Below are positions 48,358-56,648 of a stretch of 64,000 bases of DNA, piece by piece (position 1 is the first letter of the stretch; every line of letters begins with the position of its first letter). The position numbers and the translations under genes were made by a program. The notes below the pieces were generated by a model. It was not told where the DNA came from. It made no database searches and saw only the letters and a list, made by a program, of their open reading frames with translations. This DNA is from Coleofasciculus sp. FACHB-1120. GTDB taxonomy: Bacteria > Cyanobacteriota > Cyanobacteriia > Cyanobacteriales > FACHB-T130. The stretch covers positions 47,888 through 111,887 of the forward strand of contig NZ_JACJTV010000018.1 of assembly GCF_014698845.1 (NCBI RefSeq). The letters are read 5' to 3'.

Positions 48358-48915
48358 ATGATGAGCGTCATTATTTGCCCAGGTATCCACGATCCAGCGC
48401 TAACACAGAGTTTTCTGGAAGAATTACAGCCGAAAAAGAGAGAGAACCTGTTGATTTTTCCGGTTCAAGAATTCCCCGCTTACTCAGCGGCTGATATTTA
48501 CAATTATTTGTGCGTAAATCTTGGTTCGCCCAATCCACAAGCATCGCCACTAATCTTTATTAGCTTCAGTGCCGGTGTTGTCGGTGCAATTGGAGCGGCC
48601 TGGCTGTGGCAGCTATCGGGAGGAACAGTTAAAGCTTTGATTGCGCTAGATGGCTGGGGTATGCCTTTGTCTGGTAACTTTCCCATCCACCGGCTCAGCC
48701 ACGATTACTTTACACACTGGAGTTCGGCGGTACTAGGAAGTGGCGAAGAGAGTTTCTATGCCGATCCACCAGTGGAGCATTTAGAATTATGGCGATCGCC
48801 TCAAACTGCCAAAGGTTGGTGGGTACTTTCAGTAAAGGGAAAAGCGGAAACGCGAACCTACACCACAGCTGCTGAGTTTTTAACTAGCCTGTTGCAGCGT
48901 TACGGCAATGGATAA
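48358..48915 (+). CDS. Alpha/beta-hydrolase-like conserved hypothetical protein
   Basis: About 185 residues from ATG 48358 (further possible ATGs at 48325 and 48361). SVIICPGIHDPALTQSFLEEL opens it like the first strand and oxyanion loop of an alpha/beta hydrolase. LIFISFSAGVVGAIGAAWLW contains the nucleophile-elbow pattern S-F-S-A-G. ALIALDGWGMP follows. A histidine in HRLSHDYFTH could be catalytic. Substrate unknown. The proper start is made uncertain by a 21-base near-duplication at the 5' end. It is followed head-on by rsmG. Confidence 0.8.
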   Translation: MMSVIICPGIHDPALTQSFLEELQPKKRENLLIFPVQEFPAYSAADIYNYLCVNLGSPNPQASPLIFISFSAGVVGAIGAAWLWQLSGGTVKALIALDGWGMPLSGNFPIHRLSHDYFTHWSSAVLGSGEESFYADPPVEHLELWRSPQTAKGWWVLSVKGKAETRTYTTAAEFLTSLLQRYGNG

Positions 48916-48937
48916 GAGCAAATCTGGCAACTTCTGC

Positions 48938-49708
48938 TTAAAGTGGCTTTTGAGCAGGTAAGCCGACAGTGCGCGGAAATTCCTTCGGTGTGGGTGCCAC
49001 TTTGCGGAGATAAAGACAGTGGCGATCGCTATGACTACAAGGAGTCGCAAACCCTTCTATCGACTCAATGACACCACCCAATTGCACAAGCGCTGGTTTC
49101 AGAGTATTGGTTTCTTTTTCTGTCCACTGTCCTCGATAGAGGATGGCTAAGCCACCGAGTTTTAGTAACGGGAGGGCATATTCTGCACAGACAGATGCCG
49201 TCGCTACGGCTCTCACCAATGCCAAGTCGTAAGAAGCTCGATGGTGGGGATGTTGACCAATTTCTTCCGCTCTACCAGTCAGAGTAGCAGCATTTTGAAT
49301 CCCCATCTGGTCGATTAGAGTTTCTAAAAACGCGATTTTTTTGCGCGTGGCATCGAGTAAAGTGACGGTGCAATCGCTGAGGGCGATCGCAAGGGGAATC
49401 CCCGGAAAGCCTCCCCCAGTGCCAATATCGATGGCGCGTTCGACGGAGGGAAGGGACAAGCGATCGCTTGTCCCTTCCGAGTTGGAGGATAACAGGGGTG
49501 CAATTCCCCGCAGAGAATCCCACAGATGTTTTTCCCAAAACTCTGTCGGTTCGGTGATGCGAGTTAAATTTAGCTGGCGGTTTCCTGCCAAAATTAGCTC
49601 GTAAAGGCGCTGAAATTGTTGCCTATGTTCGGCTTCCGGCTGCCAACCTAATGTTTGCTGCCAGATATCTGCCATTTCCGGCAATATTAGCGTCTCAATC
49701 TCACCCAT
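48938..49708 (-). CDS. rsmG: 16S rRNA (guanine527-N7)-methyltransferase
   Basis: RsmG methylates G527 of 16S rRNA with S-adenosylmethionine. The N-terminal LILAGNRQLNLTRITEPTEFWEKHLWDSL and SAM site DIGTGGGFPGIPLAIA are diagnostic, and VRAVATASVCAEYALPLLKLGG follows. It is 256 residues from ATG 49708 (a TTG nine bases upstream is also in frame), slightly longer than the usual 210-245. Between LL.S and AIDIGTGGG it has an insert S-N-S-E-G-T-S-D-R-L-S-L-P-S-V-E-R, most of which is encoded by a perfect 30-bp palindrome containing HIP1. That loop precedes the SAM-binding strand and is probably tolerated. The identification is firm. Confidence 0.95.
   Translation of the reverse strand: MGEIETLILPEMADIWQQTLGWQPEAEHRQQFQRLYELILAGNRQLNLTRITEPTEFWEKHLWDSLRGIAPLLSSNSEGTSDRLSLPSVERAIDIGTGGGFPGIPLAIALSDCTVTLLDATRKKIAFLETLIDQMGIQNAATLTGRAEEIGQHPHHRASYDLALVRAVATASVCAEYALPLLKLGGLAILYRGQWTEKETNTLKPALVQLGGVIESIEGFATPCSHSDRHCLYLRKVAPTPKEFPRTVGLPAQKPL
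49449..49478. repeat. Perfect 30-bp HIP1-centred palindrome inside rsmG
   Basis: GGAAGGGACAAGCGA followed by its exact complement. It is 30 bases, ten codons, so the reading frame of rsmG is kept. Confidence 0.85.
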
Positions 49709-49785
49709 GACCGCCAACCTTCAACTTTTTAAATTTTTAACCTACCCTTCAGGAAGGGTTTCGCCCTACAACCATCCAAACCCAT

Positions 49786-50460
49786 TTAAGCTGCGGGTTG
49801 CGGCTCAATTACTTTGGCTGCTAACGACGCTGGTTCCACCGAGTGCAACTCTCCGTGGTTAATTGTCCAGCATTGATCGGCGATCGCTAACAAATCACCC
49901 GCATCGTGAGTGACAACCAACAGCGTCCAATGGGTTTTGAGTTTTGCTAATAAACTCACTAGCTGACGCCGCATTGACCAATCTAGCCCAGCGGTAGGTT
50001 CATCCAACAACAGCAAATGAGGTTGGCGAATTAACTGCACTGCTAAAGCAAGGCGTCGCTGTTGACCTCCACTCAAGGAATGCGGTGAGGTATGTAATGG
50101 TAGATGTGCCAGATTTACTTCTTGCAGAGCTTCCGTGACTTTCTCCGATCCCAGCTCTGGATGCCCCATCCGCAGTTCTTCTAAAATTGTCCCGCCACAA
50201 AAATGCCGCTCTGGAAATTGAAACACTAATCCTCCCAACTGTTGCAGATGTTCGGGGGTTAGTTCTTGGTCTCGCCAGTAGAGATCGCCATCCGTTTTTT
50301 CCGCCAGACCTGCGAGAATTTCTAAAAATGTGCTTTTACCAGAGCCACTAGGGCCAATCACAAGACCCAGATTGTTCGGTGCCAGTTCTAAATTAAGGGC
50401 TTTTAGAATCGCTGTGGGGGCAGCCGGCGGGTGATAAGTCAGGTTTTTGAGATAGAGCAT
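49786..50460 (-). CDS. ABC transporter ATP-binding protein
   Basis: A 224-residue ABC ATPase: Walker A GPSGSGKSTFLE, Q-loop VFQFPERHFCGGTI, signature LSGGQQRRLALAVQ, Walker B LLLLDEPTAGLD and H-loop VVTHD. The QFPERHF stretch and its close fit to CbiO/EcfA-type ATPases suggest a cobalt, nickel or vitamin (ECF) transporter energiser, or the chloroplast-like ABC subfamily I. No membrane subunit or substrate-binding gene is adjacent, so the partner is encoded elsewhere. ATG start at 50460. It lies behind rsmG on the same strand, with an ACCCTTCAGGAAGGGT hairpin between. Confidence 0.93.
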   Translation of the reverse strand: MLYLKNLTYHPPAAPTAILKALNLELAPNNLGLVIGPSGSGKSTFLEILAGLAEKTDGDLYWRDQELTPEHLQQLGGLVFQFPERHFCGGTILEELRMGHPELGSEKVTEALQEVNLAHLPLHTSPHSLSGGQQRRLALAVQLIRQPHLLLLDEPTAGLDWSMRRQLVSLLAKLKTHWTLLVVTHDAGDLLAIADQCWTINHGELHSVEPASLAAKVIEPQPAA

Positions 50461-50863
50461 TAATTACCCGAATAGAAAATAGAAAGCGAACTCGTCAAGG
50501 CATCCAGTTGGGAACACAAAAGCCTTCTTTAATTTTGACTTAAATTATTCGGCACAAGAAAAACTGACCGAAACCTGTTTTTTATCAAAACAAGTTTTAT
50601 CCGCGATTCCGGAGTTCTTTATTTCTACTTTTATGCTTGGCATTTAAAAAAAATTAACTAAATTTTTCCGGAACCTGGAATTTAGTAACGGCGTCAAACG
50701 CATTTAACTCTCTTTTATCCAGAAGTGACTAATTATACACTTGTTGTTTCTAAATGTTGAGCCGAAGGGCGATGGTAACAGAATATTTTCTGGCATTACT
50801 AGATAGCATTTAACATTGGAGACAGCATTCACTCAAGCGTAAGGTTTTGTGAGGATGACGATA
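50461..50863. other. Divergent AT-rich gap between ABC and TPR genes
   Basis: About 400 bases without a recognisable gene. AAACCTGTTTTTTATCAAAACAAG around 50572-50595 forms an imperfect hairpin. AT-rich runs at 50640-50680 could hold promoters. Nothing more specific was seen. Confidence 0.4.
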
Positions 50864-51883
50864 ATGGATCGATTTTCGGTTCCGAAGCAGATTGTTTCTG
50901 CGATCGCAAATGCACCCGCGATTTGCTCTAAGCCTTTGATCGCGCCAGCGTCTGCACGTTTTGCTCTGCTCGCATCGCTGATGGCAGTCAGCGTTTGCTC
51001 TAGCCCTAGTCTAGCGGATGACCCTTTTCGCTCTAGCAACCCTCGTAATATTGGAGACAGTACAGAAGCGGCTTTCAAGGCAATCTTTGAAAAGGGAAAC
51101 TATCTAGAAGCAAAGCGTTACCTACAGCAAGCGGAAACGCAGGAACCCAACGAACCGCTAGCATACGCAATGAAGGCGTCTCTCACCTACTCCTCTATTG
51201 ACTGGAAAGGAGAAAGTGCAGAGAGCAAGCAACAAAAACAAGCCTTATTGGATGAGTTTAAATTATACGCGGACAAGACGCTGCAAACGGCTGAGCAGCT
51301 TACAACGAGCGATCCTTTGCGGGGAAATCTTTATACCGCAGTAGGTCATTTTTTACAAGGCGCTCATACGATTGCGATCGCGAATCGAGATGCAATCAAA
51401 AGTGGCCCGCAAGCTTTGAGTAAATTGCAGCAGGTATTTGAATACCTCGATAAAGCTGAAAAAGTCGCACCTGATGACGCAGAACTCAACTTGCTCAAGG
51501 GGTATATGGATTTGATGATTGCGGTGAATTTGCCATTTTCTAACCCCAATCAAGCGATTGAACGCTTAGAAAAAGCGAGTCCATCTTATTTGGCTTATCG
51601 GGGAATTGCCGTCGGCTATCGGGACTTGAAGAAGTACGATAAGGCATGGGAATTTGTTGAGAAGGCAAGTCAAATCACGCCAAATAACCCAGAATTGTTC
51701 TATCTCAAGGGGCAGATCCTGGTTGAGCAAGGGAAGAAGAAAAACAATAACCAAGATTTGTTCAAGCGGGCGGTGGAGAATTTTGACAAAGCGATCGCAA
51801 AAGAAGCTCAACTCCCGGCGAACGTTGTCAAACAGCTGAAGCGAGAACGCGATAAAGCACAACGCCGGATTACGGGAGGATAA
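50864..51883 (+). CDS. TPR-containing exported protein (Sll0314/Alr1548-like)
   Basis: About 339 residues. The N-terminus has a hydrophobic segment (FALLASLMAVSVCSSPSLADD) ending in a plausible signal-peptidase site after ADD or SLA. It is followed by helical repeats of TPR type: AAFKAIFEKGNYLEAKRYLQQAETQEP, YLDKAEKVAPDDAELNLLKGYMDLM and KKYDKAWEFVEKASQITPNNPELFYLKGQIL. It resembles the cyanobacterial Sll0314/Alr1548 TPR family, of unknown function, probably periplasmic or lumenal. Start could be ATG 50855 or 50864; GTGAGG before 50864 favours the latter. Confidence 0.85.
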   Translation: MDRFSVPKQIVSAIANAPAICSKPLIAPASARFALLASLMAVSVCSSPSLADDPFRSSNPRNIGDSTEAAFKAIFEKGNYLEAKRYLQQAETQEPNEPLAYAMKASLTYSSIDWKGESAESKQQKQALLDEFKLYADKTLQTAEQLTTSDPLRGNLYTAVGHFLQGAHTIAIANRDAIKSGPQALSKLQQVFEYLDKAEKVAPDDAELNLLKGYMDLMIAVNLPFSNPNQAIERLEKASPSYLAYRGIAVGYRDLKKYDKAWEFVEKASQITPNNPELFYLKGQILVEQGKKKNNNQDLFKRAVENFDKAIAKEAQLPANVVKQLKRERDKAQRRITGG

Positions 51884-51893
51884 AGCCTAAAAG

Positions 51894-52003
51894 GATGAAG
51901 TATAAACGATAGGATGAAAGAAAGGATGAAATGAGTTTGCGGTTCCAAAACAATGGATTGAAGCCGATTTCTCAAATTTCATCCTTTACACTTTATACTT
52001 CAC
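51894..52003. repeat. Large imperfect inverted repeat
   Basis: AGGATGAAGTATAAACGATAG and further AGGATGAAA units on the left (51894-51935) pair with TTTCATCC and ACACTTTATACTTCAC on the right (51977-52003), with AGGATGA direct repeats in the left arm. It fills most of the gap between the TPR and DUF3531 genes. Confidence 0.6.
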
Positions 52004-52010
52004 AGTTGAT

Positions 52011-52466
52011 ATGCAGGTAGTGTTCCGCGAGTTTAACCCTTTCGATCTGTGGATCTGGCTGGAGTTCAGCATGGTTCCCTCGGAGATGGAAAAGCAGTAT
52101 GTCGAGGAGGTGTTTAACTCCTGGTTCTTCTTGGGGAAATTGGGAGGATTTAATGCAGAAAATCTCCAAGTCCAGGATACGGGTTTAGATATCAGCTACA
52201 TGGATTACGATTCTGAGGCAGCGGATAACACGATGGTCTCGCTCATGCATAATATGGGCGAGTTTGAGTATGAAGGGGGATGGGCAAGATGCTGGCTCGA
52301 TCTGGGAACCAGTGATGCGATCGCGCTTGATGTCCTGATCAACTCCCTCAACCAGCTGAACAAGGAATACGTGACGATTGAACGCTTGTACATTGGCGGC
52401 GAAAATGAAGACTGGCCTGTTGCAGGTAGCGAAAGTCGGGCTGCCTTTAGTTACAACGAAAATTAA
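52011..52466 (+). CDS. DUF3531 family protein
   Basis: A 151-residue protein of the DUF3531 family, conserved in cyanobacteria and plastid-bearing plants. FREFNPFDLWIWLEFSMVPSEMEKQYVEEVFNSWFFLGKLGGFNAENLQVQ and GGWARCWLDLGTSDAIALDVLINSLNQL are the conserved blocks, and a W-P pair closes the domain. It is soluble and acidic with no signal peptide. Function unknown, although its distribution suggests a photosynthesis-related role (inference). ATG start. The NUDIX gene begins eight bases after its stop, so they are probably co-transcribed. Confidence 0.9.
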   Translation: MQVVFREFNPFDLWIWLEFSMVPSEMEKQYVEEVFNSWFFLGKLGGFNAENLQVQDTGLDISYMDYDSEAADNTMVSLMHNMGEFEYEGGWARCWLDLGTSDAIALDVLINSLNQLNKEYVTIERLYIGGENEDWPVAGSESRAAFSYNEN

Positions 52467-52474
52467 CAAACACG

Positions 52475-52903
52475 ATGCACAAATCAGGTGAAATTCGGGT
52501 GCTTGCCTTAGGGCTGATTCGAGATAGCGATCGCATTTTCATGTCCGAAGGCTATGACCCCGTTAAGCAAAATACATTTTATCGCGCCTTAGGGGGGGGC
52601 GTTGACTTTGGAGAAACTAGCCTTGATGCACTACAACGAGAATTTCAAGAAGAAATCCAGGCTGAATTAACGAATATTCGATATCTTGGCTGTATCGAAA
52701 ATTTGTTTACTTTTAACGGTAAGCCTGGTCACGAAATCATTCAACTGTATCAATGTGATTTTGTCGATTCCAAGCTTTATCAGATTGAGCGAACGATTTT
52801 TGCTGAAGGCGATCGCCAAAAAGCGGCACTTTGGTTAGAAATTAATCGGTTTAAATCTGGCGAGTTGCGATTAGTCCCAGAAGTATTTTTGGATTATTTG
52901 TAA
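52475..52903 (+). CDS. NUDIX hydrolase
   Basis: A 142-residue Nudix enzyme. The Nudix box reads GGGVDFGETSLDALQREFQEEIQAEL (about residues 41-66), with the glycine, R-E-F-x-E-E metal-binding residues intact. Family members hydrolyse nucleoside diphosphates linked to another moiety (8-oxo-dGTP, ADP-sugars, NADH and others); the substrate cannot be told here. ATG start. It follows DUF3531 by eight bases. It converges on prs, with a palindrome after its stop. Confidence 0.92.
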   Translation: MHKSGEIRVLALGLIRDSDRIFMSEGYDPVKQNTFYRALGGGVDFGETSLDALQREFQEEIQAELTNIRYLGCIENLFTFNGKPGHEIIQLYQCDFVDSKLYQIERTIFAEGDRQKAALWLEINRFKSGELRLVPEVFLDYL

Positions 52904-52910
52904 TCCTGTC

Positions 52911-52933
52911 GGGACATGGCATTGCCATGTCCC
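52911..52933. repeat. GGGACATGGC palindrome between NUDIX and prs
   Basis: GGGACATGGCA-T-TGCCATGTCCC, a perfect 11-bp stem with one central base. It stands in the gap of two convergent genes and may act as terminator. Same family as 40328-40350. Confidence 0.75.
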
Positions 52934-52970
52934 TGCACCTAAAAAAATTACATCCCTAGAGGGTTAAGAT

Positions 52971-53963
52971 TTATCGGAACATACTGCTGACAGAGCTATC
53001 TTCGTGAACCCGCCAAATCGTTTCGCCCAGCACATTGGCGACCGAAAGTACCGTCAGTTGCTTAAATCTATCTGCTTCGGGAACTGGAATTGTGTTGGTG
53101 ACAATCACTTCTTCAAATATCCCACTTGAGAGCCGCTCAATGGCGGGTGGAGAGAAAACTGCATGGGTAGCACAGGCATATACCTGCCTAGCGCCTTCTT
53201 TACGTAACAACCGAGCGCCCTCTGAAATGGTGCCGCCAGTGTCGATCATGTCGTCTACTAAGACGGCTGTTTTGCCTTCAACATCGCCAATCAGATTCAT
53301 TACTTCCGCCACGTTGTGCGCTTGCCGACGCTTATCAATAATCGCCAACGGGGCATCGTTTAGCTTTTTTGCAAATGCTCTGGCTCTAGCTACACCACCG
53401 ACATCTGGTGAAACAACAACCAAGTCAGATAGTTGCTTATTTGCCAGATAGTTAATTAGAGCAGGTGAGCCGTAGACATGATCGAAGGGAATATCAAAAT
53501 ATCCCTGAATCTGAGCTGAGTGCAAATCCATCGCCAAAATTCGGCTGGCTCCAGCCTCTGTGATCAGATTCGCAACCAGCTTGGCGGTAATGGATTCGCG
53601 TCCCGCTGTTTTGCGGTCAGCTCTCGCATAGCCATAATAGGGAATGACTGCGGTAATTTGTCGAGCCGAGGCGCGGCGACAGGCATCAACCATGATCAGC
53701 AACTCCATCAAGTGATCGTTCACCGGATGGCAAGTCGGTTGAATTAGGTAAACATCACACCCTCGAATCGATTCCTGGATTTGAATATAAAGCTCTCCAT
53801 CAGCAAACCGCTTGCGAACCATTGGTCCCAAGTCCATGCCTAGATAGCGAGCAACTTCCTGAGACAGGGGTATATTGGCAGATCCAGAAAACAGTCGCAG
53901 ACGATTGTTGTCTGAGATTTGTGGCAGCGTAGGCTGAAGCGATATAGTTGGAGAACGGAGCAC
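52971..53963 (-). CDS. prs: Ribose-phosphate pyrophosphokinase (PRPP synthetase)
   Basis: Makes PRPP from ATP and ribose-5-phosphate for purine, pyrimidine, histidine and tryptophan synthesis. At 330 residues it is the normal length. RADRKTAGRESITAKLVANLI, VVVSPDVGGVARARAFAKKL and the PRPP loop TAVLVDDMIDTGGTI (about 230-244) are diagnostic. IQESIRGCDVYLIQPTCHPVNDHLMELL is the ATP region. Start is GTG 53963, with GAGGG seven bases before it, and the cyanobacterial N-terminal extension (about 20 residues before NRLRLFSGSANI) fits relatives. Confidence 0.96.
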   Translation of the reverse strand: MLRSPTISLQPTLPQISDNNRLRLFSGSANIPLSQEVARYLGMDLGPMVRKRFADGELYIQIQESIRGCDVYLIQPTCHPVNDHLMELLIMVDACRRASARQITAVIPYYGYARADRKTAGRESITAKLVANLITEAGASRILAMDLHSAQIQGYFDIPFDHVYGSPALINYLANKQLSDLVVVSPDVGGVARARAFAKKLNDAPLAIIDKRRQAHNVAEVMNLIGDVEGKTAVLVDDMIDTGGTISEGARLLRKEGARQVYACATHAVFSPPAIERLSSGIFEEVIVTNTIPVPEADRFKQLTVLSVANVLGETIWRVHEDSSVSSMFR

Positions 53964-54559
53964 AGCAGACCCTCAAGAGCTACTTCGATCGCAATCTTAT
54001 CATTGTCGCCGAATCGGCTTATAAAATTTATTTTTGAAGAAAGGATGAATATCTGAATCACTTGTTACAGAATATCGAAAAAATTGCTCTATAGACAAGA
54101 ATTTAGAAAGTTTTAGTCTTCAGTTTGAGAACGTAAGTCCTCAATACAGGTTTCTTAAGTATGGGTATCTACGTAAAATGACTTACGTTTTTGCAATCTT
54201 TAGTAAATTGCATCGATAATGTCTCCGTAGTTCTCCTGATAAAAACTAAAATTGACTCACATAGGCAAGCCAAAAGGACATATTTTCAGAAAAATGCTTT
54301 GATAATTCATATTTTTTTAATAAGGACAAAGCAAAGTAAAAATACACCAACGGAACGCGATCGCCATTAGTTGCATTGGAAAGTAGGGCTGATGGCTGCG
54401 GCGATCGCCCCATCGTCTAATTCAGACAAGATTGGCGTCTCGGGGAACGGTGAGCGATCGCTTTTGCCAAAATAGATCCAAACAGGTAAGGTAGCAAGCA
54501 TAGCTTTGTCATCATTGCACCTTGCTTGACCTTCTTCCCTAGCCGTTAGTCCTTGATTT
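53964..54559. other. Divergent gap between prs and a kinase gene, AT-rich with repeats
   Basis: Nearly 600 bases without a convincing gene. It contains an element with AACGTAAGT / ACTTACGTT ends (54130-54189), an AT-rich stretch (54270-54340) and HIP1 or half-HIP1 sites from 54358 on. Promoters for prs (minus) and the kinase (plus) must lie here. No known RNA gene was recognised. Confidence 0.5.
54130..54189. mobile_element. Short element with ACGTAAGT inverted ends
   Basis: Exact 9-bp inverted repeats (AACGTAAGT, ACTTACGTT) bound 60 bases that contain no gene. The ends resemble those of the 24560-24649 element, so the two may be related miniature elements. Confidence 0.4.
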
Positions 54560-56569
54560 ATGCAACCCCCTATTGTCATTGGAACGATTCTACAAAACCG
54601 CTACCGCTTGATCGGTATTCTCGGTCAGGGAGGGTTCGGACGAACGTATCTAGCAGAAGATCAGGGGCGCTTTAACGAACGGTGCGCCTTGAAAGAATTG
54701 ATTCCTGCTCAAGAATCGGGTTATGCCCTGGAGAAAGCAAGGGAACTCTTTCAACGAGAGGCGACAACTCTTTACCAAATCCAGCACCCGCAGATTCCCC
54801 AGTTCCAGGCTACTTTTGAGCAAGATCAGCGGTTGTTCCTGGTGCAGGACTATGTAGAGGGGAAGACTTATCGGATGCTGCTGGATGAGCGTCGGAGTCA
54901 GGGCAACACTTTCTCGGAAGCAGAAGTGATGCAATTTATGCGGCAGTTGTTGCCCGTCTTGGCGCACATCCACGTTAAAGGGATTATTCATCGGGATATT
55001 GCGCCAGACAATATTATTTTACGAGAGAGCGATCGCTTGCCTGTGCTGATCGATTTCGGCGTGGTTAAGGAGCTGGCAACTCGGTTTCAGCTACTAGATG
55101 TTACCAGACCAGTGGCGACAACGGTGGGGAAACCCGGTTATGCCCCCAGCGAGCAAATGCAGGCAGGGCAAGCTTACCCTAGCAGCGACCTCTACGCTTT
55201 AGCGGCGACGGCTGCGGTAATGCTCACAGGCAAAGAGCCAGCAGAATTGCTAGATGCTACTCAGCTAACCTGGCAATGGCGCAGGTGGGCGAATGTCAGC
55301 GATGGGTTTGCCCAAGTATTAAATCGGATGTTGAATTATCGACCAGGCGATCGCTACCAATCGGCTGGAGAAGTTGTACAAGCACTCCAATCCCTGACGA
55401 ATACAGCCCCCACCTTTCAACCTCCACCACCGATCCAACCTCCACCACCGACTTTTCAACCTCCACCACCGACTTTTCAACCTCCACCTGTTAACCCGCA
55501 ACCGCCAGTTTCCAGCCCCCAACCGCCCCGTCCGTCCACTTCCGAGGTACAAACGGTGGCGGTAGGACGCCGACCCGATCCGGTGACGCCTAACCAAAAC
55601 TCTCCTAGAAACCCGGTCAATCCGAATTCTAACCGTCCAACTCGCCCCGATCCAGTGATTCCCGAACCACGCGAGCGCTCGACTTGGGAAGACCCTTGGG
55701 CTGTCTTTGCAGTTGTAATCAGTCTTGCTTTATTAGCCGGACTGGGTTCTTGGGCGTTGGTCAGCTTTGTGATTAATCGGCAGCCTCAACCCGCTCCAAC
55801 GCCGATAGTTTCTGACACACCAACACCAACGCCGACACCAACGCTGACACCAACGCTGACACCAACGCCAACACCCAGCTTAGAACCAGTGGCGTATAGT
55901 CAGCGACTCAACTTAGTACCCGGTGAAACGGTGACTAAACAAGGAAATCTGAAAGGAAACGAAACTCTTAACTACATCATTCGTGGAGAACAAGATCAAC
56001 AATTAAATTCCCTGCTGAATGACGAAGGTGTTTTAATGACGGTGTTGGGACCCGATCAAAACCCAATTGCTAACAATGCTAGGCGAGTCCGAAGTTGGAC
56101 AGGAACGCTTCCCTTTACCGGCAATTACACCATTCAGCTAGCTCCGATCAAGGGGTTGCCTCAGAGCGACTATAACTTACAGATTAGCCTTGCTAACCCA
56201 GTCCCAACGCCAACGGCTACACCCACTCCAACGCCGACACCGACACCCACTCCTACTCCTCCCGCGGGTCAATTTGATACTCAACCAATTACCTTCCCAC
56301 CCGGTGAACAGGGAGTGCAAGTTTCGGCTCAAACCAGTCCGCAGCGGATTAAGCGTTACCTGGTAAATGTGCAACAAGGACAGGTACTGAAGGCAGACAT
56401 TCAACCGGGTGGGGCAACTTTAGATATTCGGTATCCCGATGGCACGCTGGTGGAAGATGCCTCTGGCGTTTTGTCGTGGCAAGCTCAGGTGCCTCGCGCT
56501 GGAGAGTATCAAATTGATGTAATTGCCCCGGAAGATACATCCTTTACGCTAGATATTAGTGTTCGGTAA
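54560..56569 (+). CDS. Pkn2-family Ser/Thr kinase with Pro/Thr linkers and two C-terminal beta domains
   Basis: A 669-residue kinase with no zinc ribbon. The kinase domain (about 10-275) has glycine loop LGQGGFGRTYL, lysine in ALKEL, catalytic loop HRDIAPDN (alanine in place of the usual lysine) and DFGV. A PPPTFQ-repeat linker (about 280-320) precedes one transmembrane helix (about 390-412). Then come a PTPTLTP-rich stalk and two similar beta-sandwich domains (about 440-550 and 575-669). The domains share a W-x-G-x-L-P-x-x-G-x-Y pattern with the kinase at 4913-7162. They probably sit in the periplasm as sensor or binding modules. ATG 54560 is the chosen start. Confidence 0.93.
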   Translation: MQPPIVIGTILQNRYRLIGILGQGGFGRTYLAEDQGRFNERCALKELIPAQESGYALEKARELFQREATTLYQIQHPQIPQFQATFEQDQRLFLVQDYVEGKTYRMLLDERRSQGNTFSEAEVMQFMRQLLPVLAHIHVKGIIHRDIAPDNIILRESDRLPVLIDFGVVKELATRFQLLDVTRPVATTVGKPGYAPSEQMQAGQAYPSSDLYALAATAAVMLTGKEPAELLDATQLTWQWRRWANVSDGFAQVLNRMLNYRPGDRYQSAGEVVQALQSLTNTAPTFQPPPPIQPPPPTFQPPPPTFQPPPVNPQPPVSSPQPPRPSTSEVQTVAVGRRPDPVTPNQNSPRNPVNPNSNRPTRPDPVIPEPRERSTWEDPWAVFAVVISLALLAGLGSWALVSFVINRQPQPAPTPIVSDTPTPTPTPTLTPTLTPTPTPSLEPVAYSQRLNLVPGETVTKQGNLKGNETLNYIIRGEQDQQLNSLLNDEGVLMTVLGPDQNPIANNARRVRSWTGTLPFTGNYTIQLAPIKGLPQSDYNLQISLANPVPTPTATPTPTPTPTPTPTPPAGQFDTQPITFPPGEQGVQVSAQTSPQRIKRYLVNVQQGQVLKADIQPGGATLDIRYPDGTLVEDASGVLSWQAQVPRAGEYQIDVIAPEDTSFTLDISVR

Positions 56570-56648
56570 TGGGTAATCGGTCATGGGTAAACGTTGGAAG
56601 ATGGATTTCCAACCTTGCAACCTTCCAACTTCTACTGACAACTGACGA

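Noticed and set aside
54130..54189. Possible tRNA or small RNA in the prs-kinase gap
   Set aside because: No TTCGAATC-type T-arm or cloverleaf found; only short inverted repeats.
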